A DNA stretch of 64,000 nucleotides from Ferrimonas balearica (GCF_019802055.1 NZ_JAHVHW010000007.1:558001-622000), one strand, 5' to 3'. Counted from the stretch's first letter, positions 54,155 to 63,999 are shown. A program made the numbers and translations. Notes: generated by a model from the letters alone, not told the origin.

Positions 54155-54166
54155 GTTCTGTCCCCC

Positions 54167-55117
54167 TTAGCGCTGAAGTGCCGAGCCGTTGGGATGGTTG
54201 GAACCATGCACCTGGCTGTGGCAGTTGAGGCAGCTCTTGCCTGCGGTCATACGGTCAGCACCGGAGTTGAAGGCCGGGTTGCCGCTGTGAGCGCTGGCAT
54301 GGCAGCTCTGACACAGCTGCGGAGCGCGCTGGGTCAGCATGGCGTCATTGACGCTGCCGTGCGGGTTGTGACAAGCGGCACAGTCTTCGGCCACCGGCGC
54401 GTGCTCATACAGGAAAGGGCCGCGCTTTTCCGCGTGACACTCGTAGCAGGTGTCATTCACGGTGGTGCTGGTCAGGGCCGCTTCACTCATGGAGCCGTGC
54501 GGGTTGTGGCAGTCAGAACAGGTCATGTCCGCCCACTTCATCGGGTGGGAGGAGCGCTTGTTCATGTCCGCTTTCTGGCGGGTGTGACAGGCAGTACAGG
54601 TGTCCACTTCAGTCTGGCGGTCCAGGATCGGATCCTGAGCAACGTGCACCTGGTGACAGGAGGTACAAGCAACCTCTTCCAGGTTATGCACGGAGCTGTG
54701 CCAGGCCATACGCTCTTCGCCCTGGTGGCAGGAGAGGCACACGCTGTTCTGCTTTTCAGCGGAGAGCGGCGCGTTATCACCGAAGGTGATCATCGGCTCT
54801 TTACCACCACGGTTGTGGTTACCCATGGGGCCGTGACAGGCTTCGCACTGAAGGCCAGCCATCGGGCTCTTGGACTGATCGGCACGACCGTGTACGCCGT
54901 CAAACAGGGCCATCACCTTTTCAGAGCGACGGTGACACATCAGACAGTTGTCAGCGCCCTGCTTGGAGTAGTTGCCCTCGGCGAACTTTTGGTCCAGTAC
55001 CGCTTCAAACTCTTGCGGATCCATATCGTCCCAGCTGCCAGCGGCGGCCGGGGCGCTGAGGCCCAGTACCAGCACAGCGCTGCCAAGCAGGGATGCGATC
55101 AGAGATTTTGCTTGCAT
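54167..55117 (-). CDS. mtrA: Periplasmic decaheme c-type cytochrome MtrA
   Basis: A 316-residue decaheme cytochrome. Signal peptide 1-26 (ending PAAA), then exactly ten CxxCH motifs: CLMCH, CEACH, CLSCH, CTSCH, CTACH, CSDCH, CYECH, CAACH, CQSCH, CLNCH. Length and haem count equal those of Shewanella MtrA. It receives electrons from periplasmic carriers and inserts into MtrB. Between mtrC and mtrA is a hairpin (GGGAGGG/CCCTCCC around 55150-55175) that could be a processing or stability signal. Confidence 0.97.
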   Translation of the reverse strand: MQAKSLIASLLGSAVLVLGLSAPAAAGSWDDMDPQEFEAVLDQKFAEGNYSKQGADNCLMCHRRSEKVMALFDGVHGRADQSKSPMAGLQCEACHGPMGNHNRGGKEPMITFGDNAPLSAEKQNSVCLSCHQGEERMAWHSSVHNLEEVACTSCHQVHVAQDPILDRQTEVDTCTACHTRQKADMNKRSSHPMKWADMTCSDCHNPHGSMSEAALTSTTVNDTCYECHAEKRGPFLYEHAPVAEDCAACHNPHGSVNDAMLTQRAPQLCQSCHASAHSGNPAFNSGADRMTAGKSCLNCHSQVHGSNHPNGSALQR

Positions 55118-55179
55118 AAGAGAGGCGTTCCTTATCTGTACGCAGAATCGGGAGGGCCAGAAGACCCTCCCGGCTTGGC

Positions 55180-57165
55180 TTAGAAGCTGATTACCTTGTG
55201 GTTGGTCAGTTCCGGCTTGTGACAGTAGAAGCAGCTCTCTACCTGAGCAGAGTCGCTGATGGTGCTACGGTCATCGCCAAATTCTGCGTTACCGTGCTGC
55301 TCCATGTGCTGACGTACAGTCATGCTCTGGTTGCTGGCCATGCCAGCGTCGCCATCGTGACAGGACAGACAGGTGGCAGCGCGCGGAGTGGCGTAGCCAA
55401 CGAAGCTCCAGGCCACTTTGCCCGCTTCATCGAACTTCGGCTCGCCGTTTTCGTAGGCCTGAATGGAAACATTCAGAGCGCCTTTCTTATCGAATGCACC
55501 CAGCTCGAAGTTGGTGTGGCACTGAGTACAGTCAGCCACAATCCACTGCTCGCCGTGCACCTTGTGCAGTTTCAGCTCGATCGCACCGAGGTTGGTCGGG
55601 GCGTAGGTGCCTTCCGGAGTGTGGCAGGAGGCACAGTCACCCACTTTGACGTTGTCGTTCAGGACAAAGCCAGCGTGGTGGCTGCCGTTGTGCAGCTGGA
55701 AGGTTTCACCATGACAACCCAGGCAGCTGGCGTTATCCAGGCTGTTGTGACGCTCAGCCAGAGAAGCACCAGTGGCGCTTACGAAGCTGGTGTAAGCGTC
55801 CAGAGCGATCTTGTCAGCGGTGTCGGAACACTCAGCCAGTACACCGTTCTCAGCACAAACACGCACGCCAACCAGAGTCAGGGCAGTGTCGGCATCGCCG
55901 GTGCCAAAGGGCAGGGCACCAGTGGTGTAAACCACGCTGCCACCCTGGATGGCGGCGGTGATCTCTTCACCGTGCAGTGCTTTAGAGTCTTTGCCGTAGT
56001 AGCCCAGAACCGGGTAGTTCGGGCCTACGTTGGACACGTACTCCACCATATCCAGGCTCTTGGCGATGGAAGCCGCGTCGATCGGCTGGCCATTCTGGGT
56101 GATGGTGACGGAGATGGTGACCTGGCTTTCAGCTACGGTGGAGGTCGCTTCAACGCCAAACTGGCCAACCACAGCGGCCTGGTCCTTGTGGGACTGGGTG
56201 TGGATGGTTTCAATCTGGGTCGGGTTGTGACACGCGGCACAGGTGGAGTTGTCCTGCTCGGCCATGTGGCGGGTGTAAACAACGTCTTTGCCGTTGTAAC
56301 CGTCATTGTGACAAGCGGAACAGGTTTCCTTGGTGGGAACGCGAGTCCAGTTGCCCCACTCGGCCAGCTCTTCGGAAGCAACGTGGCAGGACTGGCAGTT
56401 GTTCTGCAGCAGGTGCTCAGCGGCTTCACCGGTGTACTCACGACCGTACTTGTCGGTAAAGGTGGCGGTGGTGTTGTGGATGGTGTGGACCAGGTGCTGG
56501 AAGCTGGCGCGCTTGCCAGTCATGCGGTCTTCGTTGTGGCAGTTGATGCAGGTTTCTGCTTCAAAGTAGCTGCTGTGACGGGTGGTCAGCGGCTCGCCTT
56601 CAACGTGACAGCTGGTGCACACTTCGTGGCTGATCACATCTTTGGTGTAGAGCGGATCGTTACCGTTGCCGTCAAAATCTTCGGAGATTTCGTTACGCGG
56701 TACCGGAGTGCCATCGGGAAGGGTGTTGTTGCCAGCCAGTACGTTGTAGCGCTGGGTCAGGTCACGGTTTTGCTCGATGCCTTCAAAGGTGAAGGTGTAG
56801 TAGCCGTTACCGTGGTCTTCATAGACCTTTGAGCTGCCTGCGGAAGCCCAGCGTGCGGAGTCACCGGCGTGGAAAGCGCCTTGCGGGTAGAGCTGGTAGT
56901 TTTTCACTTCCATGCCCTGAAGGCCCACAACGGACTTGTCCTCTTCGTTGGTAGCCAGAACGGTCACCATCGGTTGGCCATCCACGTACTCAACCTTGGT
57001 CACATCCAGGTTCAGTTGAGCGATGGATTCAGCGGGGTTACCGCCGGGGCGACCAGGGTCGCCGGGGTTGCCATCTTTACCGTCGTCGCTACAACCCGCA
57101 AGGGTAGTGGCCAGGATGGCGGCGCAGGCGGTGAGGCGCCATTGCATCTTGTTATTAGTCATCAT
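55180..57165 (-). CDS. mtrC: Outer-membrane decaheme lipoprotein MtrC
   Basis: A 661-residue surface cytochrome of the OmcA/MtrC family. A lipoprotein signal ends LAGC (Cys25), followed by a short collagen-like Gly-rich tether ([14 protein letters not shown]). Ten CxxCH motifs fall in two groups of five separated by a beta-domain: CTSCH, CINCH, CQSCH, CSACH, CAACH and CLGCH, CASCH, CTQCH, CLSCH, CFYCH. Adjacent to mtrA and mtrB, it is the best candidate for the MtrC that caps the conduit and reduces extracellular Fe(III)/Mn(IV). The leader TTTTGCAGGGAATAG precedes two tandem ATGs. Confidence 0.93.
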   Translation of the reverse strand: MMTNNKMQWRLTACAAILATTLAGCSDDGKDGNPGDPGRPGGNPAESIAQLNLDVTKVEYVDGQPMVTVLATNEEDKSVVGLQGMEVKNYQLYPQGAFHAGDSARWASAGSSKVYEDHGNGYYTFTFEGIEQNRDLTQRYNVLAGNNTLPDGTPVPRNEISEDFDGNGNDPLYTKDVISHEVCTSCHVEGEPLTTRHSSYFEAETCINCHNEDRMTGKRASFQHLVHTIHNTTATFTDKYGREYTGEAAEHLLQNNCQSCHVASEELAEWGNWTRVPTKETCSACHNDGYNGKDVVYTRHMAEQDNSTCAACHNPTQIETIHTQSHKDQAAVVGQFGVEATSTVAESQVTISVTITQNGQPIDAASIAKSLDMVEYVSNVGPNYPVLGYYGKDSKALHGEEITAAIQGGSVVYTTGALPFGTGDADTALTLVGVRVCAENGVLAECSDTADKIALDAYTSFVSATGASLAERHNSLDNASCLGCHGETFQLHNGSHHAGFVLNDNVKVGDCASCHTPEGTYAPTNLGAIELKLHKVHGEQWIVADCTQCHTNFELGAFDKKGALNVSIQAYENGEPKFDEAGKVAWSFVGYATPRAATCLSCHDGDAGMASNQSMTVRQHMEQHGNAEFGDDRSTISDSAQVESCFYCHKPELTNHKVISF

Positions 57166-57286
57166 CTATTCCCTGCAAAAGAATATGGGGTACTCGTTTC
57201 TGAGTCACCGGACTGGGGTTGGCCTTTTGGCCTGTTGTCTACCCACAAAGTCACTGTGTGTTATATCAACTTGACCCGCTATAAAC

Positions 57287-57302
57287 CGTGATACAGATCA
57301 GC
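57287..57302 (-). promoter_or_regulatory. CRP/FNR-like site upstream of mtrC
   Basis: CGTGA-TACAGA-TCAGC, with an internal TGAT-N4-ATCA palindrome, about 120 bases upstream of mtrC. It resembles CRP and FNR half-sites; which regulator would bind is not resolved. Confidence 0.4.
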
Positions 57303-57402
57303 GATCTAGCGGCTTGTTTTTATGGTGTTTTATAACTTTGCACAGGACCCACCCCCGGGCGATAACGTGATCCGAAACGAGGTGTCCCTTCGGGTGCCAA
57401 AC

Positions 57403-57426
57403 AAAAAAGCGGCCCCGGAGGGCCGC
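57403..57426 (-). terminator. Intrinsic terminator after first OmcA-like gene
   Basis: Minus-strand stem GCGGCCC/GGGCCGC, four-base loop, then TTTTTT. It splits this gene from mtrCAB. Confidence 0.85.
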
Positions 57427-57448
57427 TGATCATAACACTGTTAACTCA

Positions 57449-59692
57449 TTAAAACTTGTGGTTTTTCTGAATGTTATCGGCGCTGTGGCAGGTGGCGCAA
57501 GACTCGGACATCGAGGCTTCCTCACGACTGCCTTTGTGGATGCCGCCCATATTGAGGATGTGGGCATCGGCAGAAGCGATCTTGGCCGCGTCAAAGTAGG
57601 CGTCTGACAGGTGGCAAGAGGCGCAAACTGCGGTCTGCGGGCTGCTGTAGGTGCCACTGCCGCTGAACTGCGGACCGGTGCTGACGTTATTCAGGGTGTA
57701 GCTGTTGTCGTGGCACACGGAGCACTGGTTCATGCTGAAGAACGCCTGTACGTCTTCACGGCCATGGGCACGAACACGGTCCATGGAACTGGAGGCGTGC
57801 ACGCGAGCCATCATGCTCGGCTTGTAGCCATCAGCACCGTGACACTGGGCACAGGTGTCGTTGTCGGCGTTGCGGTAGTGGTAACCAGAGCTGCGAACCA
57901 CCATGTCGTCATTGTGACAGGCGGTGCAGTTCTCGTAGGCGGCTGCCGCATGACGACGGACATCGCTGGCTTCACCGGAAACGGTCAGGTAGCGGGTCTG
58001 GGACGCGTAGGGGCTGACCACGGCATCGCACTGACCATCAACGTAATCGGTCAGAGCGTTGCTCTTGTTACTGACGCAGGCGTTGAAGTACGCGGTAACG
58101 GCCAGAACATAGTCCTGAGCGGCCATCGGGTTCTCAATGTCATTCAGCAGAGCAGCCAGTGTTTCATGCGCCGGTACGGTAACGGTGCCGACGCCGTTGG
58201 CGTTTACGATCGCAGTGGCGTTGGAGCGGTTGGCCAGGAACTGGCTGGAGCCGTCTGCCGCTACGGCGTTTACGCGCACGGTGACGTTGCTCAGGGTAGA
58301 GCCGGATACCGCTTCTTCACCTTTGCTCACGTTGAACTGAATGTCGAAGTTGGTGCCATCCCAGCTCAGGCCGGTGTAGTCAACGTCGATGTTGCTGCCA
58401 ACGGTGGCGGCAGAGTGACGGCTCTCCATACCGTGGTCGGAGAAGTGACGGAAGGCACCGCCACGGGTGTTGCCATCGTAAGAGCTGTGGCAGCTGATGC
58501 AGCCCTCTTCACGATCACCGTAGTGGTAGTCACCGTGACAGTTCTGACAGCTCTGCTTGTCCTGGTCAGCAAACCAGTGCAGGGCGTGATAGGTCACGTC
58601 CTCAGGCAGGGTCTCTTCGGTGGTGGTGTAGTCCACGTGACAGGCATGACAGTTGGCCGTGCTCTGCGGGTAAACCCCTTCCTCATTGTTGAATTTGAGG
58701 AAGAAGGCCGGGTTGGCGCTCTCTTTGGCGATCACGGAGTCAAACTTGGCAACGCCACGACGGTCAGCGTGGGTGGCACCAGTGTGGATGGCGTGAACCA
58801 GGCCTTTGATGGAGTGGGAGTACTCGATGGTGTTCTCACCATCGGAGACGGTGCGAATGCCGTAATCCACGTGGCAGAAAGCACACACTTCGGTGCTTGT
58901 GCCGTAGTGGGCGTTGCTCATCCGGTAGGTGGGGTGCTCATCCCGGGCGCTTTCGTACTGGTTAGCCTTCACATCCTCGGCGGTGTGACAGGCGAAACAG
59001 GTCTGGTCAGCAACCACGGTTTTGGGGCGTTCCGCTTCGACGTTGCCCGCTTCCCAGTAGTAGGTGGCGTAGTGGGTGGCATCGTAGTCGGTCTTGTCAC
59101 CGGCCAGCTTGCGCTGCACCCGCATCATTACACCCTGCACCTGACCTTCGTCGTAGGCGAAGAAAAACTCGGCGCCGCCTTCCTCTTTGGTGGTCGGCAG
59201 AGCGTGATCGACGACAAAACGGTACTTACCGGTCTCGATCTCCTCTACAGAACAGTCGTTGTAGGGGGTGTAGGAGCTGTTGCACATGGAGGCGCTGCCC
59301 CGGGTGCCGTTGCGGTGGTGGTAGCTGGCCCAGATCTCACGGTTGTGAAGGGGTTCCGCCATCGGCTGAACGTCATCGCGAGCCGCTTCGCTCTCCAGTG
59401 CCATACGGCCCATTTTGAGCGTCAGGTTGTCGATGGTGGCGCCATGAATGGCAACGCCATTGGTGTTGACCAGGTCAAACTCCACCACCAGTTGGTTGGT
59501 GTCGGCGCTGTACTCTGCAAACAGGTTGCTGGTGTTCAGGCTGTCTGCCTGACTGATATGGACCCCGATCGGGCCCGGCTTGCCATCTTCGCCATCGGAG
59601 CCGTTCTTACCGTCGCTGCCACAGCCGGCCAGCAACGTGGACACGGCCAGCGCGGAGGCCAGCATCTTCCAGTTGTTGTTATGTTCGTTCAT
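57449..59692 (-). CDS. OmcA/MtrC-family decaheme outer-membrane lipoprotein
   Basis: A 747-residue surface cytochrome with lipoprotein signal ending LAGC (Cys24) and a collagen-like tether (GKNGSDGEDGKPGPIG). Ten haem motifs in two groups of five: CFACH, CAFCH, CHACH, CQNCH, CISCH and CTACH, CAQCH, CSVCH, CASCH, CATCH. Length is like OmcA (735). It probably acts as a terminal reductase for metals or flavins on the cell surface. ATG at 59692 lies downstream of TTTGCAGGGAAAAG; the open frame starts five codons earlier inside this ribosome-binding site. Own terminator and leader indicate its own transcript. Confidence 0.92.
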   Translation of the reverse strand: MNEHNNNWKMLASALAVSTLLAGCGSDGKNGSDGEDGKPGPIGVHISQADSLNTSNLFAEYSADTNQLVVEFDLVNTNGVAIHGATIDNLTLKMGRMALESEAARDDVQPMAEPLHNREIWASYHHRNGTRGSASMCNSSYTPYNDCSVEEIETGKYRFVVDHALPTTKEEGGAEFFFAYDEGQVQGVMMRVQRKLAGDKTDYDATHYATYYWEAGNVEAERPKTVVADQTCFACHTAEDVKANQYESARDEHPTYRMSNAHYGTSTEVCAFCHVDYGIRTVSDGENTIEYSHSIKGLVHAIHTGATHADRRGVAKFDSVIAKESANPAFFLKFNNEEGVYPQSTANCHACHVDYTTTEETLPEDVTYHALHWFADQDKQSCQNCHGDYHYGDREEGCISCHSSYDGNTRGGAFRHFSDHGMESRHSAATVGSNIDVDYTGLSWDGTNFDIQFNVSKGEEAVSGSTLSNVTVRVNAVAADGSSQFLANRSNATAIVNANGVGTVTVPAHETLAALLNDIENPMAAQDYVLAVTAYFNACVSNKSNALTDYVDGQCDAVVSPYASQTRYLTVSGEASDVRRHAAAAYENCTACHNDDMVVRSSGYHYRNADNDTCAQCHGADGYKPSMMARVHASSSMDRVRAHGREDVQAFFSMNQCSVCHDNSYTLNNVSTGPQFSGSGTYSSPQTAVCASCHLSDAYFDAAKIASADAHILNMGGIHKGSREEASMSESCATCHSADNIQKNHKF

Positions 59693-60073
59693 CTCTTTTC
59701 CCTGCAAATTGAAAAGAATTCTTGGTAATTGCCCGTCGTACTTAGGGAAAACGGGTCGATGCCAGAGTCTAGGGAAGGGCCACCAGGGGGAACGTGATCA
59801 CGATAACGGTCACTAAAAGCCTGATATGTATCGAAGATGTTTCCTTTCATGCAGCTTGTTACTTTTGTCGGAAGGGATGAGCGAGGTGGTGGTGCGGAAA
59901 AAGCGAATTAACTCACCCGAGGTGGTGGCGGGTGTTATCAGGGGTGATGGCAGGTGGTGAGAATGTAATCAAAAAAGGGGGCGGGTAATTTGTGACCGTT
60001 GGGTATGGGTAAATGGTGGTCCGGGTGATCGGGATCGCAAAAGTGACAATCCGAGCCTTTTCGCGGGCAAAAG
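59693..60073. other. Intergenic region between the two OmcA-like genes
   Basis: About 380 bases with no supported gene. Just upstream of the minus-strand start is the conserved leader TTTGCAGGGAA. CGTGATCACG at 59793-59802 is a perfect 10-base palindrome close to TGTGA-type sites, and TGTGACCG at 59991 repeats the left half of the site at 62380. Confidence 0.5.
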
Positions 60074-60099
60074 AAAAGCGGCCCGAGCGGGCCGCTTTT
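60074..60099 (-). terminator. Intrinsic terminator after second OmcA-like gene
   Basis: GCGGCCC-GAGC-GGGCCGC flanked by A4 and T6, with a further T-rich stretch on the minus strand. Confidence 0.88.
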
Positions 60100-60117
60100 T
60101 TCTGAAAGTCTCAGGAC

Positions 60118-62280
60118 TTAGTAGCCAGAGCTCCAGTTGGAGTGTGCGTCCAGAATCTGCTCACCAGTGTGACAGGTGGCACAGGTTTCTTTGCCCTGCA
60201 TGTCGACGTAAGCGTCGTACTCAGAGGCCGGAACACCGATGGTGTTGATGTTACCGTCGTGGTCGATAACGCCGCCCATGGACTTGATGTGTGCCACAGC
60301 AGTGTCGTTCAGACCGTACGGCGGAACGTGACAGCTGACACAAGCGGCAGTCTGCGGGGATACCAGCAGTTGCTCGTTGGTGTCGCTCAGACGTTGGCCA
60401 TCAGTGGTACCGAAGGCCACCGGAGCCGCATCAGCAGCGATACCGGACAGGGTGAAGCCGTTGGCGCCGTGACAGGTCTGGCAGTCGGTCTTCTTGAAGA
60501 AGCCGCCCAGGTAGTGCTTGCTGTGTACGATGTACGCCAGGTTGGAGGAGCCTTGGCCCTTCTTATCCCGGGTACCGTTGTGGCAGCTGGCACAACCGTC
60601 CAGATCGTTGGTGTAACGGTGGGTGATGGAGGTGGTGTGACACGCCTGGCAATCGCCCATCTCTGCGTGTTGTACGCGCGGAGATTCGGCAACTACAGTG
60701 CCATCTTGCTCGAAGAAGTAGGTGTCACTCACCAGGTACGGTGCCAGTTGCTTACCGGACTCCAGATCCGCTTCCACACAGTCAAGGCGTGCACCTTTGC
60801 CATCGAAGCAAACGTGCAGCTGGCTGGACAGAGCGATGGTGGCGCCGGCGTCAACCAGTTCCTTCACCTTGTAAGTGCCGTCGGTGATGACAGACTGAAT
60901 GCGACCGTCGGCCAGCTGAGTAAAGGTGTCGAAGCCCACTTTCTGGTAGTTCACCAGGAAGTCATCAGCGTGCAGACCGTTAACAACGATGGCGCTGTTA
61001 AAGCCGCCGTACTTGTACGGACGAGGATCGATCTGAGTCAGCGGTACCAGCTCTTCGCCGTCCAGTACGGAGAAGGTGGCAGTGATGGTGTACGCAGTGG
61101 CATCAACCACAATCTCGTCAAACTGAACTTTCAGCTCCGGAGCGCGGCCATTGGCGTTCTGAGTATAGTGACCGGCTTCGGCGCCGCGAGCGCCATCAGC
61201 GTTGTGGCACTGCACACAGTTCTGCTTGTCTTCTGCGATCTGGTTGTTGTCAGAATCCCAGTGCCAGCTCGGTACGGCGTACGGGCTGTTGTGACAGTTC
61301 AGACAGGTAGCGCTATCCAGGTCCGCTTTCCAGGCGCCAGCCAGTTCCAGCGCTTCATCAGGCTGGTGACAGGTTTGACAGTTGGAGGCTTTCTGCGGGT
61401 AGATGCCATCTTCAGCGTAGAAAGAGTGGCTGTGGATGTCGTGGGCCATGCCCTTGATGGAGCCGTCGTAAACGAAGGTGTTTACTACGGTACCGTTCTC
61501 ATCCTTCTCCTCTTTCACATAGCTGTTGTAGTCAGTGTGACAGAAGGTACAGGACTCGAGGGTCACGTGCTTGCTGCCGTGCATGGACAGCGCACCATCG
61601 TGGCCCGGACGGTGACAGCTTTGACAAGTGGTCTCTGCGATCAGCTCTTTCGGACGCTCAACCACAGTATCGCTGCTCGGCTGCCAGTAGTAGAAGCTGT
61701 TTTCTACCAGGGTGGCGCCATCTTTACCGGCGGCTTTCAGGCCCAGGTACAGACCGTTGGTCGCAGTGGCATCAAAATCGTACTCGTAGGCCAGAGTGTC
61801 GATGGCCTTGTTCAGTACCAGGGTGTAGGTGCCGTCTTCATTGTCAGTCAGACAGTCTTCGCAGCTGCTGCCCTTGAAGTAGGAGGAACCGGTCAGGTGA
61901 CCTTCACCTTTGTCCTTGTTGAAGTAGCTCAGCCAGATGTCGCGCGGCTCGCCGGTAACATCAGTAGTACCTACCTCGTCTTCGGTACCCATACGGCCAA
62001 AGGAAACCGCGCCGATGTCGGCGTTGGTCAGGCCATATACGGCTACGCCGTTGGAGTTGGTCAGAGTGAACTCAAGAGTGAGGATGCCGGCTTCGTCAAC
62101 GGAGGCGCTGTCGACCTTGGCGGTCAGTCCGGAGACTTCGCCAATGCTAACGCCAACCGGACCGGGCTTGCCGTCTTCGCCGTTGGAACCATCTTTACCG
62201 TCACTGCCACAGCCGGACAGCGCCAGGGAAACCATGGCCGCGCTGGCCAGCAGTTTCCAGTTTTGTTTTGTTGTTGTCAT
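60118..62280 (-). CDS. OmcA/MtrC-family decaheme outer-membrane lipoprotein (second paralogue)
   Basis: A 720-residue surface cytochrome with lipobox LSGC (Cys24) and tether GKDGSNGEDGKPGPVG almost identical to its neighbour's. Ten haem motifs: CQSCH, CTFCH, CQTCH, CLNCH, CVQCH and CQACH, CASCH, CQTCH, CVSCH, CATCH. The haem domains differ clearly from the neighbouring paralogue although the N termini are similar, so this is an old duplication. ATG at 62280 is downstream of TTTGCAGGGAATAGAG. A CRP-like site lies 100 bases upstream. Confidence 0.92.
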   Translation of the reverse strand: MTTTKQNWKLLASAAMVSLALSGCGSDGKDGSNGEDGKPGPVGVSIGEVSGLTAKVDSASVDEAGILTLEFTLTNSNGVAVYGLTNADIGAVSFGRMGTEDEVGTTDVTGEPRDIWLSYFNKDKGEGHLTGSSYFKGSSCEDCLTDNEDGTYTLVLNKAIDTLAYEYDFDATATNGLYLGLKAAGKDGATLVENSFYYWQPSSDTVVERPKELIAETTCQSCHRPGHDGALSMHGSKHVTLESCTFCHTDYNSYVKEEKDENGTVVNTFVYDGSIKGMAHDIHSHSFYAEDGIYPQKASNCQTCHQPDEALELAGAWKADLDSATCLNCHNSPYAVPSWHWDSDNNQIAEDKQNCVQCHNADGARGAEAGHYTQNANGRAPELKVQFDEIVVDATAYTITATFSVLDGEELVPLTQIDPRPYKYGGFNSAIVVNGLHADDFLVNYQKVGFDTFTQLADGRIQSVITDGTYKVKELVDAGATIALSSQLHVCFDGKGARLDCVEADLESGKQLAPYLVSDTYFFEQDGTVVAESPRVQHAEMGDCQACHTTSITHRYTNDLDGCASCHNGTRDKKGQGSSNLAYIVHSKHYLGGFFKKTDCQTCHGANGFTLSGIAADAAPVAFGTTDGQRLSDTNEQLLVSPQTAACVSCHVPPYGLNDTAVAHIKSMGGVIDHDGNINTIGVPASEYDAYVDMQGKETCATCHTGEQILDAHSNWSSGY

Positions 62281-62547
62281 CTCTATTCCCTGCAAATGAG
62301 AAACGATGTCTTTAAGTTGTTCTCACGACAGCGTTTATACCGCCGCAAAGGAAGTCTACGGGGGTGAGGTCAAAATAAATGTGACCGTGTTAACAAAGGT
62401 GGTCAGATGAAAATCCAAAAAATCCCCAAGGTAAACAAAGGTGTGACGCTAATTGCGTAAACGTCCGGGGTGTGGGAGAGAATGTTTTTCAAAGGGGGTG
62501 AAAAGTGAACAAAAGCCGTTGGGGTGAGAGGAGTTGTGCAAGAGATG
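62281..62547. other. Intergenic region upstream of second OmcA-like gene
   Basis: About 270 bases with no supported gene. It holds the TGCAGGGAA leader next to the start and a CRP-like site at 62380-62395. Confidence 0.55.
62380..62395 (-). promoter_or_regulatory. CRP-like site upstream of second OmcA-like gene
   Basis: TGTGA-CCGTGT-TAACA matches the CRP consensus TGTGA-N6-TCACA at 9 of 10 positions and has AAA/AAAGG flanks. CRP is known to control mtr/omc genes in Shewanella; here it is inferred. Confidence 0.55.
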
Positions 62548-62575
62548 AAAAAGGGGCTCATAAGAGCCCCTTTTT
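62548..62575 (-). terminator. Intrinsic terminator after UndA-like gene
   Basis: A 12-bp stem AAAAAGGGGCTC/GAGCCCCTTTTT with loop ATAA, 15 bases after the stop of the minus-strand gene. Confidence 0.93.
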
Positions 62576-62589
62576 ACGTTAGGCCGAGG

Positions 62590-63999
62590 TTACTTCAGGC
62601 CGTGCACCACATCGTAACCGGCACTGCGTCCCGCTGCGTGGCATGTCGCGCAGGTTTCCGCCGCTTCGGCGGGAACGTATTGCCCCGGCGTACCAGCGTA
62701 CACCCCGCCATTCTGGCGGAAGTGGGCCACTGCGGCCGGGTTGGCGGCCTCTGTAGTAGCGTGACAGCTGGCGCAGGCGGCCACTGCCGGTGAGTACTCC
62801 ACTTTCCCTTCACCAGCGGGATTCGCTGCCGCAAAGGCGGGCAACGTCGCCATCGTGGACAGGTTAATCTGTCCTTCAGCGTGACAGGTGGCACAGTTGG
62901 CCGGAGTGTCGGGGTAGGTGGCGTCCAGATCCGTCGTACGGCGCACCGAGCGGGTGCCAGCGTGGATCTGGTGGATCATCACCTTGAACTCAAAGCCCTG
63001 CTCAAACGGCTTGTTGGCGTGAGCAGAGCCGTTCGGGTTGTGACACGCCACGCAACTGCCGTCGGTCAGGAACACCGCCGTATTGGGCGAGCCGGAGTGG
63101 CAGGAGCCGCAGGCACTGTCCGGCGGATAGGTTTCGTCGCCTCGGGTGGTGAGGTGACTGGTGGAGAAGTCTGCCTGCTCGGCGTGGCAGTTCACGCAAC
63201 CCATCTCCATGGCAGCCACACGGCGCATGGCCACGTCACTGGCATCGGCGGAGAAGCTGGCCTTATTGCCTGCCACAATGGCGTCAATGATCCGGGCGTC
63301 CGGCGAATCGCAGGCCACCGGCACCAGGTTACTGGTATCCAGATTGGTGACACTGGCGTTGGCGCAAACGAACAGCTTGCCATCGATAAAGCCCTGAGCG
63401 GTGGCAGTGAATAGGTCATGCACCAGCGGGTCGATGCCGGTCACCGTATAGGTGATGCCGGTATCGCCTGCGACGGAGGTGATCACGCCACCTTCTGTAT
63501 TGGCGGTTTTCAGGTCAAAGGCGATGCGTGACTTGTGTCGACCAAACGCACTGGCAGTGTCAGCACGGGCGCCACCCAGATCGTATTCGCTGCCATCGAA
63601 GGCGGCAGCGGTGACCCAGAACGCTTTCACATTGGGGTCAGCTTCCGGCGCCATCTCACCGGCCCAGCTCAGAGTAAAGGTGAGCGTGCCTGTGGTGGCG
63701 TCAAAGGTGCCGTTGCCCAGAGTGTAAGCGTACGCTTCGCGGGCATTGCCGGTGGCATCGGCTTTGGCCAGGTGGTAGATGGCCGAACCCATGGGGTTGG
63801 TCTCATCGGCGTGACAACCGGCGCAGTTGCCCTCCGCAAACGGAGTAAAGCCATCGCTGTGGAACAGCCCCCGGGCGGTGCCATCCCAATCGTCTGCCGC
63901 AAACTTTTCATGGCAACTGAGGCAGGCTTCCTGACGGTGGAAGTACCAGTTGCCCGCCTGGGCGGGAGCATCTTCACCATCCAGGTGGCACACCTTGCA
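62590..63999 (-). CDS. UndA-like multiheme outer-membrane cytochrome (5' end outside window)
   Basis: The C-terminal ~470 residues of an OmcA/MtrC-family cytochrome; the frame is open through the right edge. Nine CxxCH motifs are visible: CKVCH at the very edge, CLSCH, CAGCH, then after a beta-domain CVNCH, CGSCH, CVACH, CATCH, CASCH and CATCH. The C-terminal group has six haems, where MtrC and OmcA have five. An extra haem in the C-terminal haem domain is the mark of the 11-haem UndA proteins, so with two more haems upstream the total would be eleven. The N terminus and lipobox are not visible. Confidence 0.85.
   Translation of the reverse strand, partial: CKVCHLDGEDAPAQAGNWYFHRQEACLSCHEKFAADDWDGTARGLFHSDGFTPFAEGNCAGCHADETNPMGSAIYHLAKADATGNAREAYAYTLGNGTFDATTGTLTFTLSWAGEMAPEADPNVKAFWVTAAAFDGSEYDLGGARADTASAFGRHKSRIAFDLKTANTEGGVITSVAGDTGITYTVTGIDPLVHDLFTATAQGFIDGKLFVCANASVTNLDTSNLVPVACDSPDARIIDAIVAGNKASFSADASDVAMRRVAAMEMGCVNCHAEQADFSTSHLTTRGDETYPPDSACGSCHSGSPNTAVFLTDGSCVACHNPNGSAHANKPFEQGFEFKVMIHQIHAGTRSVRRTTDLDATYPDTPANCATCHAEGQINLSTMATLPAFAAANPAGEGKVEYSPAVAACASCHATTEAANPAAVAHFRQNGGVYAGTPGQYVPAEAAETCATCHAAGRSAGYDVVHGLK

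Noticed and set aside
57611-62367. Very long plus-strand open frames (705 and 741 codons) opposite the OmcA-like genes
   Set aside because: They are antisense shadows of GC-rich coding DNA; the minus-strand frames contain ten CxxCH motifs each, lipoprotein signals and ribosome-binding sites.
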